From the NCBI GenBank assembly GCA_963642885.1, contig CAVIJI010000006.1, positions 1-64,000 on the forward strand: a stretch of 64,000 nucleotides of DNA. Direction: 5' to 3'. The position numbers were made by a program, and so were the translations under genes. The notes under the pieces are model-generated. The model was given only the letters and a program-made list of their open reading frames with translations, was not told where the DNA came from and did not search any database. The stretch comes from UMGS1696 sp963642885 (GTDB taxonomy: Bacteria > Bacillota > Clostridia > Oscillospirales > CAG-272). This document shows, piece after piece, positions 25,301 through 32,485 of this stretch (the stretch's first letter is position 1; every line of letters starts with the position of its first letter).

Positions 25301-27636
25301 ACTCGATTAACGTAGCAGACGGAACATTCTTTAACAACGGTTTCGCGAGGGGCACGGAAAAGAATTCGCTTATCAATAACACCGTTTCCAACTACTACGG
25401 TAAAACACAGACGGTAAGTGCGGACATATCAACTCTTCCGCAGATTACGTCTCAGTACAAGTACAGTGTATTCACACTCGATGAGGTTACCCTCGGCGGA
25501 GATGTCGGTACAGCCACAGATGGACACAAGTACAAGGACGTATATCTCTACTACACATTCGATAACATCAAAGAGTTTGTAGTAGACTTCGGCGCTACAC
25601 TTCAGCTTACCGCGGCTGACCTCGGAATTACGTCAAGTGGCTGGACAAATGCGGACTTCATCGGCGAATGCACCGATACCACGGTTGGCGATGTGGTATG
25701 GCACACGAAGCAGTATCAGTACGGTACCGCCACAATCGCTGTCGACAATCCGCTGACATATACCGTTACAACTCCGATGCAGGGTATCGAAACAATATCG
25801 ATTAACCTCTGGGGCACAAAGGGCGCCGAAACCAATGCAGATACACCGGAAAACGACAAGCCCGCAACATACTACATAGCAATCATCCCCGCAACAAACG
25901 TCCTCTACGAGGAAACGGTAATGACCGAGCAGAACTTACTCGGTGTCACCGATCCCGCAAACAAATGGGAAAAGTTAGGCACATCCACAGTAGGAAACCA
26001 GCAGCTCGAGGTGCTTAACAACGACGGTACAACCACAAATGTATACGGTTACGATAGTGTCTACGCAGAAGACACAGGCTTCAGCGGAGATACATATTAC
26101 AAAGCAACACTTACCGCAACTGACAAGCAGGCTGCTACCGATACCGCTCTGTCATTCACATTCACAGGTACAGGCTTCGACCTCATTTCCGAATGCGGTC
26201 CTCAGACAGGCTCAATTCTCGTAAGACTCAGCGTGCTTAACGACGACGGTACAAAGACACTCAAAAAAGGTTACTATGTTGACACGTATTTCGTAGGCGA
26301 CGGCACAATCATTAATTCAGCAGATGCCGACGCAAACGGAGTTCTTGATTATCAGGTTCCTGTTGTACGTGACCTTAATCTTGCTTACGGCACATACGTA
26401 GCAGATGTATACGGTTATGTATATCCGAAATCGACCGCTTCGGCAAATTCCGTCGGCAAGATGGTATCTGCGGAGTCAATCGTTTCCGAAGCACTCGATT
26501 CACTCGGATTCAATGACAGCGTTGAAATGTACGAAATCTCCTACATGGACGAAAACAGCGTTCTCAACGGCGGTACGGGTATTTCCGAAATGTCCGTTGT
26601 AAAAGATAAGGACGTATACACATCAGACGTTATCTCGGATAACATGATGAGCGCGTACATGTACGAAAACCTCGCCGACGAAAAGAACGAAACAGCATCC
26701 ACAACAGGTTATGTTTACGTAGACGGCGTAAGAGTATACGGTACGATGAGCACAACGCTTGATAACGCAGACGGCTACAAAGCCGAAGAGCGCGGCACAA
26801 AGTACTATAATGTATACGACTTCGTAAACACAAGTGTAAACGACCTCGACAGCTTGAAGAATAACTTCGCTGTATACGTTGAGCATGACGGAAACACAGG
26901 TGTATATACAATTAAGGATTACAAGAACATGGGTCCGAAGAATGAAGTATATCTGACTGACGGTTCTGCGATTGCATTCATTATCACAGGTTATGAACCT
27001 GGAAATCAATCAAAGTATACGGTACAGGTTAGCATGAAAGCCGTACAGGGCGAGTCGAATGTTTTAGTAAGTAAAGACGATAAAACAGATAATGAAATAC
27101 CTGTATACGCTAATACCGAAATGTATTATACAGTACCTGTAAGAACTGCAACATTGACGGATAGCGGTGATACAATTGACTACGTCTTGATTGAAGTTCC
27201 CGAAGATGCAAATGATAATGTTGTAATCTCAATCAGCGGAATTAAGGTTTCAAACAATATTAAGCCCGTGTCCGATGTTGAAACTCTCGGTGAAATTCTC
27301 GTAAATGAGGCAAGCGGAACATTCAGCCCCGAAGTATTCAGTGTAAAGAAGATTGAATCCGTAAAATCCAAGAGAAAGTTCACGGTTTCTGTATCAACAT
27401 CAACAGATGCCAACAAAATTTTGGTTACAGTAGATGGTACGGAATACACACTTACACCTACAAATACATCTGCTGTTGAAATCGGTGCGACAAAGATTTA
27501 CAGCTATTCAACATCGATAAGAGCACCTGAAAAGACTGCTGATAAAACTACATTCACCGTATCGGTTGTTGCTTGCAGTACGGCAGACAATAACGTTCAG
27601 AGCGATCCTGTCACGATGACAGTAACAATTAAGTAA
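22321..27636 (+). CDS. Giant secreted protein with N-terminal GH20 domain
   Basis: A 1771-residue secreted protein; ATG 22321 has GGAGG 8 nt upstream. Residues 1-27 are a signal peptide (LALCMVLGMVTPLLA). After an acidic spacer, residues about 92-430 form a GH20 TIM barrel: VELAVGNDGLRFLL, IIPLINTPGHMDAIL, and KYFNIGADEYAND with the catalytic Asp263-Glu264 pair. GH20 enzymes remove terminal beta-HexNAc or lacto-N-biose from glycans using substrate assistance. The remaining 1300 residues are beta-rich, Thr/Asn/Ser-rich domains I cannot name. There is no LPXTG, SLH or transmembrane anchor at the C-terminus (ends VTMTVTIK). Base composition is patchy, with AT-rich blocks. It is 17 nt upstream of the small peptide gene. 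Confidence 0.85.
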   Translation: MKQLRHTLSLVLALCMVLGMVTPLLAESYEISVETDYEIPVETDNDDGFYFDVVDEDDGYELSVLPGEDELPDEDYTTEGTADKNGASSVEYSMSIVHVDCGRKYFTVDEINTIIDNAAAAGFNYVELAVGNDGLRFLLDDMSITVGGTTYVSDNVAAAVHAGNETYADFDVDELTQSEMDKIIAHANEKGVGIIPLINTPGHMDAILAAAETLTGVQCDFDGSTTTIDVTNSTAVEFTKALLQKYITYFAGKGCKYFNIGADEYANDVYPKGGMGFGQIKENKYTNYVEYVNAVNAMVKAKGMTSMMFNDGVMYGGKTGIDTGILVCYWSSGWNEYEVASADTLVANEYKLINTHGDYYWTLGKSQCTVEKAGEFVKETFIGSTSEISPVGAMFCIWCDFPNADTAANVITATADVIDAFGATLPTAVSKGGANDETTPTDYIEVNIQVGETATKTIDGYNYENDVDETQFDTAIATKDVKGVNESSTEVTTYTLGSKLDRVNNVKGVVSDGNGHYIKLNGTTVEATGEISEATEFTGITSGSSTSSRYKLKSGDYYLTYNNNGNLTVSTSESSNSWVYGSSSGFRAGSNTGYYIAYKSGEWSVLYYNYYYTSAALGYLYSRTANTSTVPVPASTTVTFTGVSAGTTYLKVGTQWYKVNVTAVSDPLTIEYWITNDHVQKSSTDTSNSVTLQNTYSGITSEDGVDVTAIVPSQGLRTRTLDYWKCLLLDKTKENNSTSGTEEQTIDAGDDETTNGVEFTKVRFNGAWQVYTVNNEWVTVDLTKNQLVAYYLEVIDIKNSNLTSELYVNAADWGTKGDGSSTWGYTPESDRCSVSVQLVYEDGQTNPSDTTAANLRSKTIVYGYWSAGRGIGTMFFNGQEDYQIYKVTAETGTMVSSTSSSSITATNGVYVTSFTWDKNEETVWEGDLAKTVSVHNNAKNPTYTAPYDNLAWNTSSGNENNAILIRVYVKAVAKESSLNVHYIEKKSNIEFYTYSINVADGTFFNNGFARGTEKNSLINNTVSNYYGKTQTVSADISTLPQITSQYKYSVFTLDEVTLGGDVGTATDGHKYKDVYLYYTFDNIKEFVVDFGATLQLTAADLGITSSGWTNADFIGECTDTTVGDVVWHTKQYQYGTATIAVDNPLTYTVTTPMQGIETISINLWGTKGAETNADTPENDKPATYYIAIIPATNVLYEETVMTEQNLLGVTDPANKWEKLGTSTVGNQQLEVLNNDGTTTNVYGYDSVYAEDTGFSGDTYYKATLTATDKQAATDTALSFTFTGTGFDLISECGPQTGSILVRLSVLNDDGTKTLKKGYYVDTYFVGDGTIINSADADANGVLDYQVPVVRDLNLAYGTYVADVYGYVYPKSTASANSVGKMVSAESIVSEALDSLGFNDSVEMYEISYMDENSVLNGGTGISEMSVVKDKDVYTSDVISDNMMSAYMYENLADEKNETASTTGYVYVDGVRVYGTMSTTLDNADGYKAEERGTKYYNVYDFVNTSVNDLDSLKNNFAVYVEHDGNTGVYTIKDYKNMGPKNEVYLTDGSAIAFIITGYEPGNQSKYTVQVSMKAVQGESNVLVSKDDKTDNEIPVYANTEMYYTVPVRTATLTDSGDTIDYVLIEVPEDANDNVVISISGIKVSNNIKPVSDVETLGEILVNEASGTFSPEVFSVKKIESVKSKRKFTVSVSTSTDANKILVTVDGTEYTLTPTNTSAVEIGATKIYSYSTSIRAPEKTADKTTFTVSVVACSTADNNVQSDPVTMTVTIK

Positions 27637-27653
27637 GAAAGGGGAGAATAAGT

Positions 27654-28016
27654 ATGAAAAAGATTTACGAAGCACCTGCTTTAGATGTGATTACATATTC
27701 ACTCCAGGAAGCAATAGCCGGCGACTGTACCGTTAAGAAGTATTTCGGTTTGGAAAGCGGAAACGATGTCTGCCTTGACCCGAGATTTATAGGTTTTGAT
27801 TTCGGCTCATCCGAGGTCGAATGCGTCAATAACGGCGGAAACAGCAGCAGCGAGCATAAGCTCGGTGACGGCTCGATTTACGACAGAAGCACGAGAGGCG
27901 GCTGGGTAAACGATTATTCAACGGGAACAGGCGGCGGAACTGCGGGACTTAACGGCGCACCGCTTGACGGTTACTGCTACTTTACCTCTACCGACAATAT
28001 TGTAGCAAATTCTTAA
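27654..28016 (+). CDS. Small MKKIYEAP-type protein, candidate precursor peptide
   Basis: A 120-residue protein; ATG 27654 has GGGGAG 8-9 nt upstream. It opens MKKIYEAPALDVITYSLQEA, the pattern (KK.YE.P...V..F/Y) of short leader-bearing proteins in Clostridia and Bacteroidetes, ending IAGD as a plausible leader boundary near residue 24. The rest has four cysteines (25, 40, 57, 108), is rich in Gly, Ser and Asn, and ends in a C-terminal Ser (IVANS). Immediately downstream are a kinase, a radical SAM/SPASM enzyme and a PqqD carrier. That context, not the sequence alone, makes it a likely modification substrate. I know no characterised homologue. Confidence 0.6.
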   Translation: MKKIYEAPALDVITYSLQEAIAGDCTVKKYFGLESGNDVCLDPRFIGFDFGSSEVECVNNGGNSSSEHKLGDGSIYDRSTRGGWVNDYSTGTGGGTAGLNGAPLDGYCYFTSTDNIVANS

Positions 28017-28035
28017 TTTAAAACATTGAGAAAGG

Positions 28036-28067
28036 AATACGCCTGTGCGCTGTTGTACAGGCGTATT
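28036..28067 (+). other. Perfect 11-bp stem-loop between peptide and kinase genes
   Basis: AATACGCCTGT (28036-28046) and ACAGGCGTATT (28057-28067) are exact inverted copies around a 10-nt loop. A GAGAAAGGA Shine-Dalgarno-like stretch ends at the base of the stem, and ATG 28077 follows 9 nt after it. The hairpin may attenuate transcription, block exonuclease after the peptide gene, or bring the ribosome site into range of the kinase start. Confidence 0.75.
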
Positions 28068-28076
28068 TCACTGTAT

Positions 28077-28928
28077 ATGAACGAAAGCTTTTACACGGCG
28101 GCGAATAAAACAATTAGAATAGAATCCGAAATCGCGCTGAACGAAAGTCCGTATACACTTCCGTTTAAAACGGAAAAAACATCGGACGCGGACATAAGCT
28201 GTACCGTAGCTGTCGCGGACAGGTTCGAGAATGCGGACGGAGTCGAGCTGAGCAGAGAAGAATGTGTGAATGTATACCGCGTGGGTGACTTGATTTACAC
28301 GGACTCGTACCTGCATGACCGCAAAACGCTGTACGCGCGCTCTGTGTGCGGTATAAACGGCGGAGACATAAGGCTTGATTTGCTCTCGTCACGGCTCGGG
28401 TTCGCATCGGACACGGTGCGGATTATGGCAGCGATGAACCTGTATTTCGCATTGCTGAAGGAAAATGTTGCCGTACTGCACAGCTCATCGATCGAGTACG
28501 GCGGAAAAGCTGTTCTGTTTACCGCCCCGTCGAACACGGGTAAATCCACTCAAGCATCCCTGTGGGAAAAATACAGGGGAGCGAAGGTGCTGAACGGAGA
28601 CAAAAACTGCGTCACGTCATCGGACGGTACACTCGCACACGGAATACCGTTCTGCGGAACAAGCGGAATAACAAACAGATATACGCTGCCGCTCGGCGCC
28701 GTGGTGGTGCTGAAGCACGGAGACGAAAACACGGTACGCCGACTGAAGGGAATCGAAGCGCTTACGGCGCTGACGAAAAACAGCATGGGCTACAGTCAAA
28801 TCGGCGAAACAATGCTGATGCTGACGGATATATATATTCGTTTGCTGGACAGTGTTCCCGTGTTCGAGCTGAAATGCACCCCCGACGAAAGAGCTGTTAA
28901 CGAACTCGAAAAAGCACTCATGAGGTGA
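28077..28928 (+). CDS. HPr kinase/PEP carboxykinase-like protein
   Basis: A 283-residue cytosolic protein. The start at ATG 28077 yields MNESFYTAANKTIRIESE, the usual N-terminus of HprK-related RiPP kinases; a longer frame from TTG 28026 translates through the hairpin and has no ribosome site. Domains: an N-terminal all-beta part (1-120), then a P-loop LFTAPSNTGKSTQASLW (about residues 151-167), Walker B-like VLNGDKNCV, and IPFCGTSGI. Related kinases phosphorylate lasso-peptide precursors, in known cases on the C-terminal Ser. Here the partner would be the upstream 120-residue protein. The gene ends 3 nt before the radical SAM gene. Confidence 0.78.
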   Translation: MNESFYTAANKTIRIESEIALNESPYTLPFKTEKTSDADISCTVAVADRFENADGVELSREECVNVYRVGDLIYTDSYLHDRKTLYARSVCGINGGDIRLDLLSSRLGFASDTVRIMAAMNLYFALLKENVAVLHSSSIEYGGKAVLFTAPSNTGKSTQASLWEKYRGAKVLNGDKNCVTSSDGTLAHGIPFCGTSGITNRYTLPLGAVVVLKHGDENTVRRLKGIEALTALTKNSMGYSQIGETMLMLTDIYIRLLDSVPVFELKCTPDERAVNELEKALMR

Positions 28929-28931
28929 AAA

Positions 28932-30053
28932 ATGTCAAGTAAATATACGGACTTTATAGATTATCTCTCATACAGAGCGTCACAGAAAAACATCCCCCTG
29001 TCGGGAACCTTCGAGCTGACGGCGAGATGCAATCTCGATTGCAAAATGTGCTACATCCACAAAAGAGCAAACGACCACATTGTAATAAAATCGGAGCTGA
29101 GTACCGAAAAATGGATCGAGACTGCGAGAGATGCGCAGAAGGCAGGCATGCTGCTGCTTCTGGTAACCGGAGGAGAGCCGCTCATACGAGGGGATTTCTT
29201 CGAGCTGTACGACGAGTTTAAAAAGCTCGGTCTGTCGGTCGCGGTGAACACAAACGCAACGCTCATAACGGAGCAGATTGTGAAAAGATTTGCCGAAAAC
29301 GTACCCGCAAGACTGAACATTACGTTGTACGGTGCCTCCGAGGAGACATATTCACGACTGACGGGCGATGCGGGAGCGTACAAGAAGGTTATTAATGCCT
29401 TGCATATGCTCAAGGAAGCGGGAATACGAGTAAAGCTCAACTACAGCCTGACACCGCAGAACAAGTGCGATTTCGATAAAATATTGGATTTCGCCGAGGA
29501 GAATTTAATCCCGCTGCAGCCGACTACATACATGTTTCCGCCCGTGAGAGCGTGTGAGCTGTGCGAATGCTCCGCCGTTCGTGTGTCTCCCGAGGAATCC
29601 GCGGAATACTACTTCCGCTTTGACCAAAGAAGAATGGACAAGAAATCGCTTATAAAAAGATGCGAAACAATACTCGCGGGCAATCCGATTCAGGAGGAGA
29701 CGGAGTGTATGGAGCTTCCGACCGAGAAAATCAGATGCAGAGCGGGCCTTACGTCCTTCTGGATGACGTACAACGGAGAAATGCGTCCGTGCGGAATGAT
29801 GCCTGTACCGACGGTGTCGGTGAATGAGCTCGGCTTTGACGAAGCGTGGCGCAGGATTCATGCGGAAAGAGAGAAAATCTATTTCCCGTCGGCGTGCACC
29901 GAATGCAGTATGAGACATGCGTGCGAGTCGTGCCCCGCAACGTGCTATGCGGAAAACGGAGATTTCACGGTCGTTCCGAAATACAACTGCGAAAAAACAG
30001 CGGCATATCTGAAAATCTTGAAGAAATATCTTGACGAAGAAAGTGAGACATAA
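28932..30053 (+). CDS. Radical SAM/SPASM peptide-modifying enzyme
   Basis: A 373-residue enzyme. The radical SAM motif CNLDCKMCY (Cys33, Cys37, Cys40) is followed by VTGGEPLIRGDF and the rest of a partial TIM barrel. The C-terminal SPASM region has many cysteines, including CRAGLTSFW, MRPCGMM, CTECSMRHACESCPATC and a late YNCEK, enough for two auxiliary Fe-S clusters. SPASM enzymes of this kind form thioether, C-C or epimerised residues in ribosomal peptides, usually with a PqqD partner, which is the next gene. GAGGTG lies 6 nt before ATG 28932. Confidence 0.93.
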   Translation: MSSKYTDFIDYLSYRASQKNIPLSGTFELTARCNLDCKMCYIHKRANDHIVIKSELSTEKWIETARDAQKAGMLLLLVTGGEPLIRGDFFELYDEFKKLGLSVAVNTNATLITEQIVKRFAENVPARLNITLYGASEETYSRLTGDAGAYKKVINALHMLKEAGIRVKLNYSLTPQNKCDFDKILDFAEENLIPLQPTTYMFPPVRACELCECSAVRVSPEESAEYYFRFDQRRMDKKSLIKRCETILAGNPIQEETECMELPTEKIRCRAGLTSFWMTYNGEMRPCGMMPVPTVSVNELGFDEAWRRIHAEREKIYFPSACTECSMRHACESCPATCYAENGDFTVVPKYNCEKTAAYLKILKKYLDEESET

Positions 30054-30320
30054 ATGAAGCTGAATAAGAATTTTGTATTGCGTGATATCGCGGGAGAGAT
30101 AATGCTTGTTCCCATCGGCGAAGAAGCGGCACGAATCGGCGGATTTATCGCGCTGAACGATGTGGGCGCGGTGATAGTGCGGAAGCTGAGCGAAGGCTGC
30201 GAACGCGATGACTTAATCAAAGCAATCACAGATGAATTTGAGGTTGACAGTGAAAAAGCCGCACACGATACGGACAGCTTTCTCGCCGTACTAAAGGAAA
30301 AAGGCATTATGAAAGATTAG
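30054..30320 (+). CDS. PqqD-like peptide chaperone (RiPP recognition element)
   Basis: An 88-residue protein beginning directly after the radical SAM stop codon. FVLRDIAGEIMLVPIGEEAARIGGFIALNDVGAVIVRKL is the classical winged-helix PqqD pattern, complete in length. It should bind the leader of the precursor and deliver it to the radical SAM enzyme. A strong terminator follows, so this closes the operon. Confidence 0.92.
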   Translation: MKLNKNFVLRDIAGEIMLVPIGEEAARIGGFIALNDVGAVIVRKLSEGCERDDLIKAITDEFEVDSEKAAHDTDSFLAVLKEKGIMKD

Positions 30321-30337
30321 TGCCTTCGAATAAGATT

Positions 30338-30378
30338 AAAATGAGACAGAGAACTATTCTCCGTCTCATTTTTTTCCG
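30338..30378 (+). terminator. Intrinsic terminator of the peptide-modification operon
   Basis: AAAATGAGAC and GTCTCATTTT arms with an inner GAGAA/TTCTC extension, followed by a T run. Confidence 0.88.
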
Positions 30379-30395
30379 TTATGCGGATGTTATGT

Positions 30396-30424
30396 TTGCA
30401 TTTTATACGGTTTTATGATATACT
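30396..30424 (+). promoter_or_regulatory. SigA-type promoter for lepA
   Basis: TTGCAT (30396-30401), 17-bp spacer, TATACT (30419-30424), 41 nt upstream of the lepA ATG. Confidence 0.6.
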
Positions 30425-30465
30425 ATACTATAGAAAAGTATTGGTAAAAGCTAACGGAGAATAAG

Positions 30466-32469
30466 ATGGCTGTAAGTGAAAAGCAAAAGCATATAAGAAA
30501 TTTTTCGATAATCGCGCATATNNNNNNNNNNNNNNNNNNNNNNNNNNNNNNNNNNNNNNNNNNNNNNNNNNNNNNNNNNNNNNNNNNNNNNNNNNNNNNN
30601 NNNNNNNNNNNNNNNNNNNNNNNNNNNNNNNNNNNNNNNNNNNNNNNNNNNNNNNNNNNNNNNNNNNNNNNNNNNNNNNNNNNNNNNNNNNNNNNNNNNC
30701 ATATAGATCACGGCAAGTCGACACTTGCCGACAGAATACTCGAGTTTTCGAATACGGTGGAAGCGAGAGACATGGAGGAGCAATTGCTCGACAACATGGA
30801 CCTCGAGCGTGAGAGAGGCATTACAATCAAAGCCCGCGCGGTAAGGATAGACTACACTGCACCCGACGGCGAAAAATACGCTTTGAATATGATTGACACC
30901 CCCGGACACGTCGACTTCAACTATGAGGTATCGCGTTCGCTTAACGCATGCGAGGGTGCGCTTTTGGTGGTTGATGCCACACAGGGAATCGAGGCTCAGA
31001 CACTTGCTAACGCATATCTTGCGGTTGACGCCAACCTCGAGATAGTTCCTGTAATAAACAAAATCGATTTGCCGTCCGCTATGCCCGATAAATGCAAAGC
31101 CGAAATAGAAGATGTTATCGGAATACCCGCGGAAAACTGCCCCGTAGTATCGGCTAAAACAGGTCTGAACATTGCCGATGTAATGGCGGCTATAATAAGT
31201 GATATTCCGAGTCCCGAAGGAGACGAGAGTGCTCCGCTCAAGGCATTGATTTTCGATTCGGTGTACAACAGTTATCTCGGTGTCGTGGTATATATCCGTA
31301 TTGTAGACGGTACGCTGAAAACGGGCGAAAAAATCAAGCTGATGAGCACAGGCGCTGAATTCGATGTAGTGGAAGTAGGTGTAATGGATCCGTTCGGCTT
31401 GAGACCTACGGGAGAACTTTCGGCAGGCGAGGTAGGATATTTTACGGCTTCTATTAAAAATGTCGGAGACACGCGTGTCGGCGATACCGTGACACATTCC
31501 GAACAGCCCGCGGACGAACCTCTTCCCGGATTCAAAAAGGTGCAATCGATGGTATATGCCGGAATATATCCCGCCGACGGAGCCAAGTACAACGAAACCA
31601 AAGATGCACTCGAAAAGCTGCAGCTTAATGACGCGGCGTTTACCTTCGAACCCGAAACCTCGATAGCCCTCGGATTCGGTTTCCGCTGCGGCTTTTTGGG
31701 ACTGCTTCACATGGAAATAATAGAGGAAAGACTCGAGAGAGAGTTTAACCTTGACCTTATCACAACCGCTCCGAGTGTTATTTACGAAATCAAAAAGAGA
31801 AACGGAGAGGTTATATACATAGATAACCCGACCAACTATCCCGCCCCCGATGAGATAGAGACGGCATACGAGCCGATAGTTGCGGCATCCATAATTACGC
31901 CCACCGAGTATGTAGGCGGTATCATGGATTTGTGTCAGGATCGCCGCGGAACATTTATCGATATGAAGTATATCGATACCGAAAGAGTCGAGCTTCATTA
32001 CAAATTGCCCCTTAACGAGATAATATACGATTTCTTCGATGCATTGAAATCGAGAAGCCGCGGATATGCCTCTCTCGATTACGAGCTTGAAGGTTATGAG
32101 CAGTCCGAACTCGTAAAGCTGGATTTCCTGCTCAATGGAGACATGGTGGATGCGCTTACGTTTATAGTACACGCGGATAAGGCATATGCGAGAGCACGCA
32201 AGATAGCGGAAAAGCTTAAGGATAATATCCCGCGTCAGCTCTTCGAGGTACCGATTCAGGCTGCCATAGGTTCGAAAATCATTGCGAGAGAAACCGTTAA
32301 GGCTCTGCGTAAGGATGTGCTTGCTAAGTGCTACGGCGGTGATATTACAAGAAAGAAAAAGCTTCTCGAAAAACAGAAGGAAGGCAAGAAGAAGATGCGT
32401 CAGTTGGGTACGGTTCAGGTGTCTCCCGAGGCATTTATGGCTGTGCTCAAGCTTGATGACGAGAATTGA
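30466..32469 (+). CDS. lepA: Elongation factor 4 (LepA), interrupted by an N run
   Basis: Translation GTPase that helps ribosomes with elongation and initiation defects. The start MAVSEKQKHIRNFSIIAH is interrupted by Ns and resumes HIDHGKSTLADRILEFSN (G1), ERERGITIKARAVRI (G2), DTPGHVDF (G3) and NKIDLP (G4), then domains II-V and the LepA C-terminal domain with RKDVLAKCYGGDITRKKKLL. With the Ns the frame is 667 codons; removing the N run and the duplicated CATAT gives 606, the normal LepA length. GGAG lies 8 nt before the ATG. Confidence 0.96.
   Translation: MAVSEKQKHIRNFSIIAHXXXXXXXXXXXXXXXXXXXXXXXXXXXXXXXXXXXXXXXXXXXXXXXXXXXXXXXXXXXXHIDHGKSTLADRILEFSNTVEARDMEEQLLDNMDLERERGITIKARAVRIDYTAPDGEKYALNMIDTPGHVDFNYEVSRSLNACEGALLVVDATQGIEAQTLANAYLAVDANLEIVPVINKIDLPSAMPDKCKAEIEDVIGIPAENCPVVSAKTGLNIADVMAAIISDIPSPEGDESAPLKALIFDSVYNSYLGVVVYIRIVDGTLKTGEKIKLMSTGAEFDVVEVGVMDPFGLRPTGELSAGEVGYFTASIKNVGDTRVGDTVTHSEQPADEPLPGFKKVQSMVYAGIYPADGAKYNETKDALEKLQLNDAAFTFEPETSIALGFGFRCGFLGLLHMEIIEERLEREFNLDLITTAPSVIYEIKKRNGEVIYIDNPTNYPAPDEIETAYEPIVAASIITPTEYVGGIMDLCQDRRGTFIDMKYIDTERVELHYKLPLNEIIYDFFDALKSRSRGYASLDYELEGYEQSELVKLDFLLNGDMVDALTFIVHADKAYARARKIAEKLKDNIPRQLFEVPIQAAIGSKIIARETVKALRKDVLAKCYGGDITRKKKLLEKQKEGKKKMRQLGTVQVSPEAFMAVLKLDDEN
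30522..30699. other. Assembly gap of 178 Ns, probably spurious
   Basis: The left flank ends GCGCATAT and the right begins CATATAGATCAC. Overlapping the shared CATAT rebuilds the conserved LepA stretch IIAHIDHGKS with no missing residue. 178 + 5 = 183 is divisible by three, which is why the frame stays open. Confidence 0.9.
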
Positions 32470-32485
32470 TTACGGAAGGCATGAT

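Noticed and set aside
28026..28076. TTG 28026 as start of the kinase gene
   Set aside because: It has no ribosome site, would translate the perfect hairpin, and adds 17 residues absent from the usual N-terminal pattern; ATG 28077 fits the family.
30522..30699. N run considered as an insertion or intein site
   Set aside because: Both flanks overlap and together give an uninterrupted conserved motif.
30451..32172. 573-codon minus-strand frame across lepA
   Set aside because: It runs through the N run and opposes a universally conserved gene; composition is that of a reverse-strand shadow.
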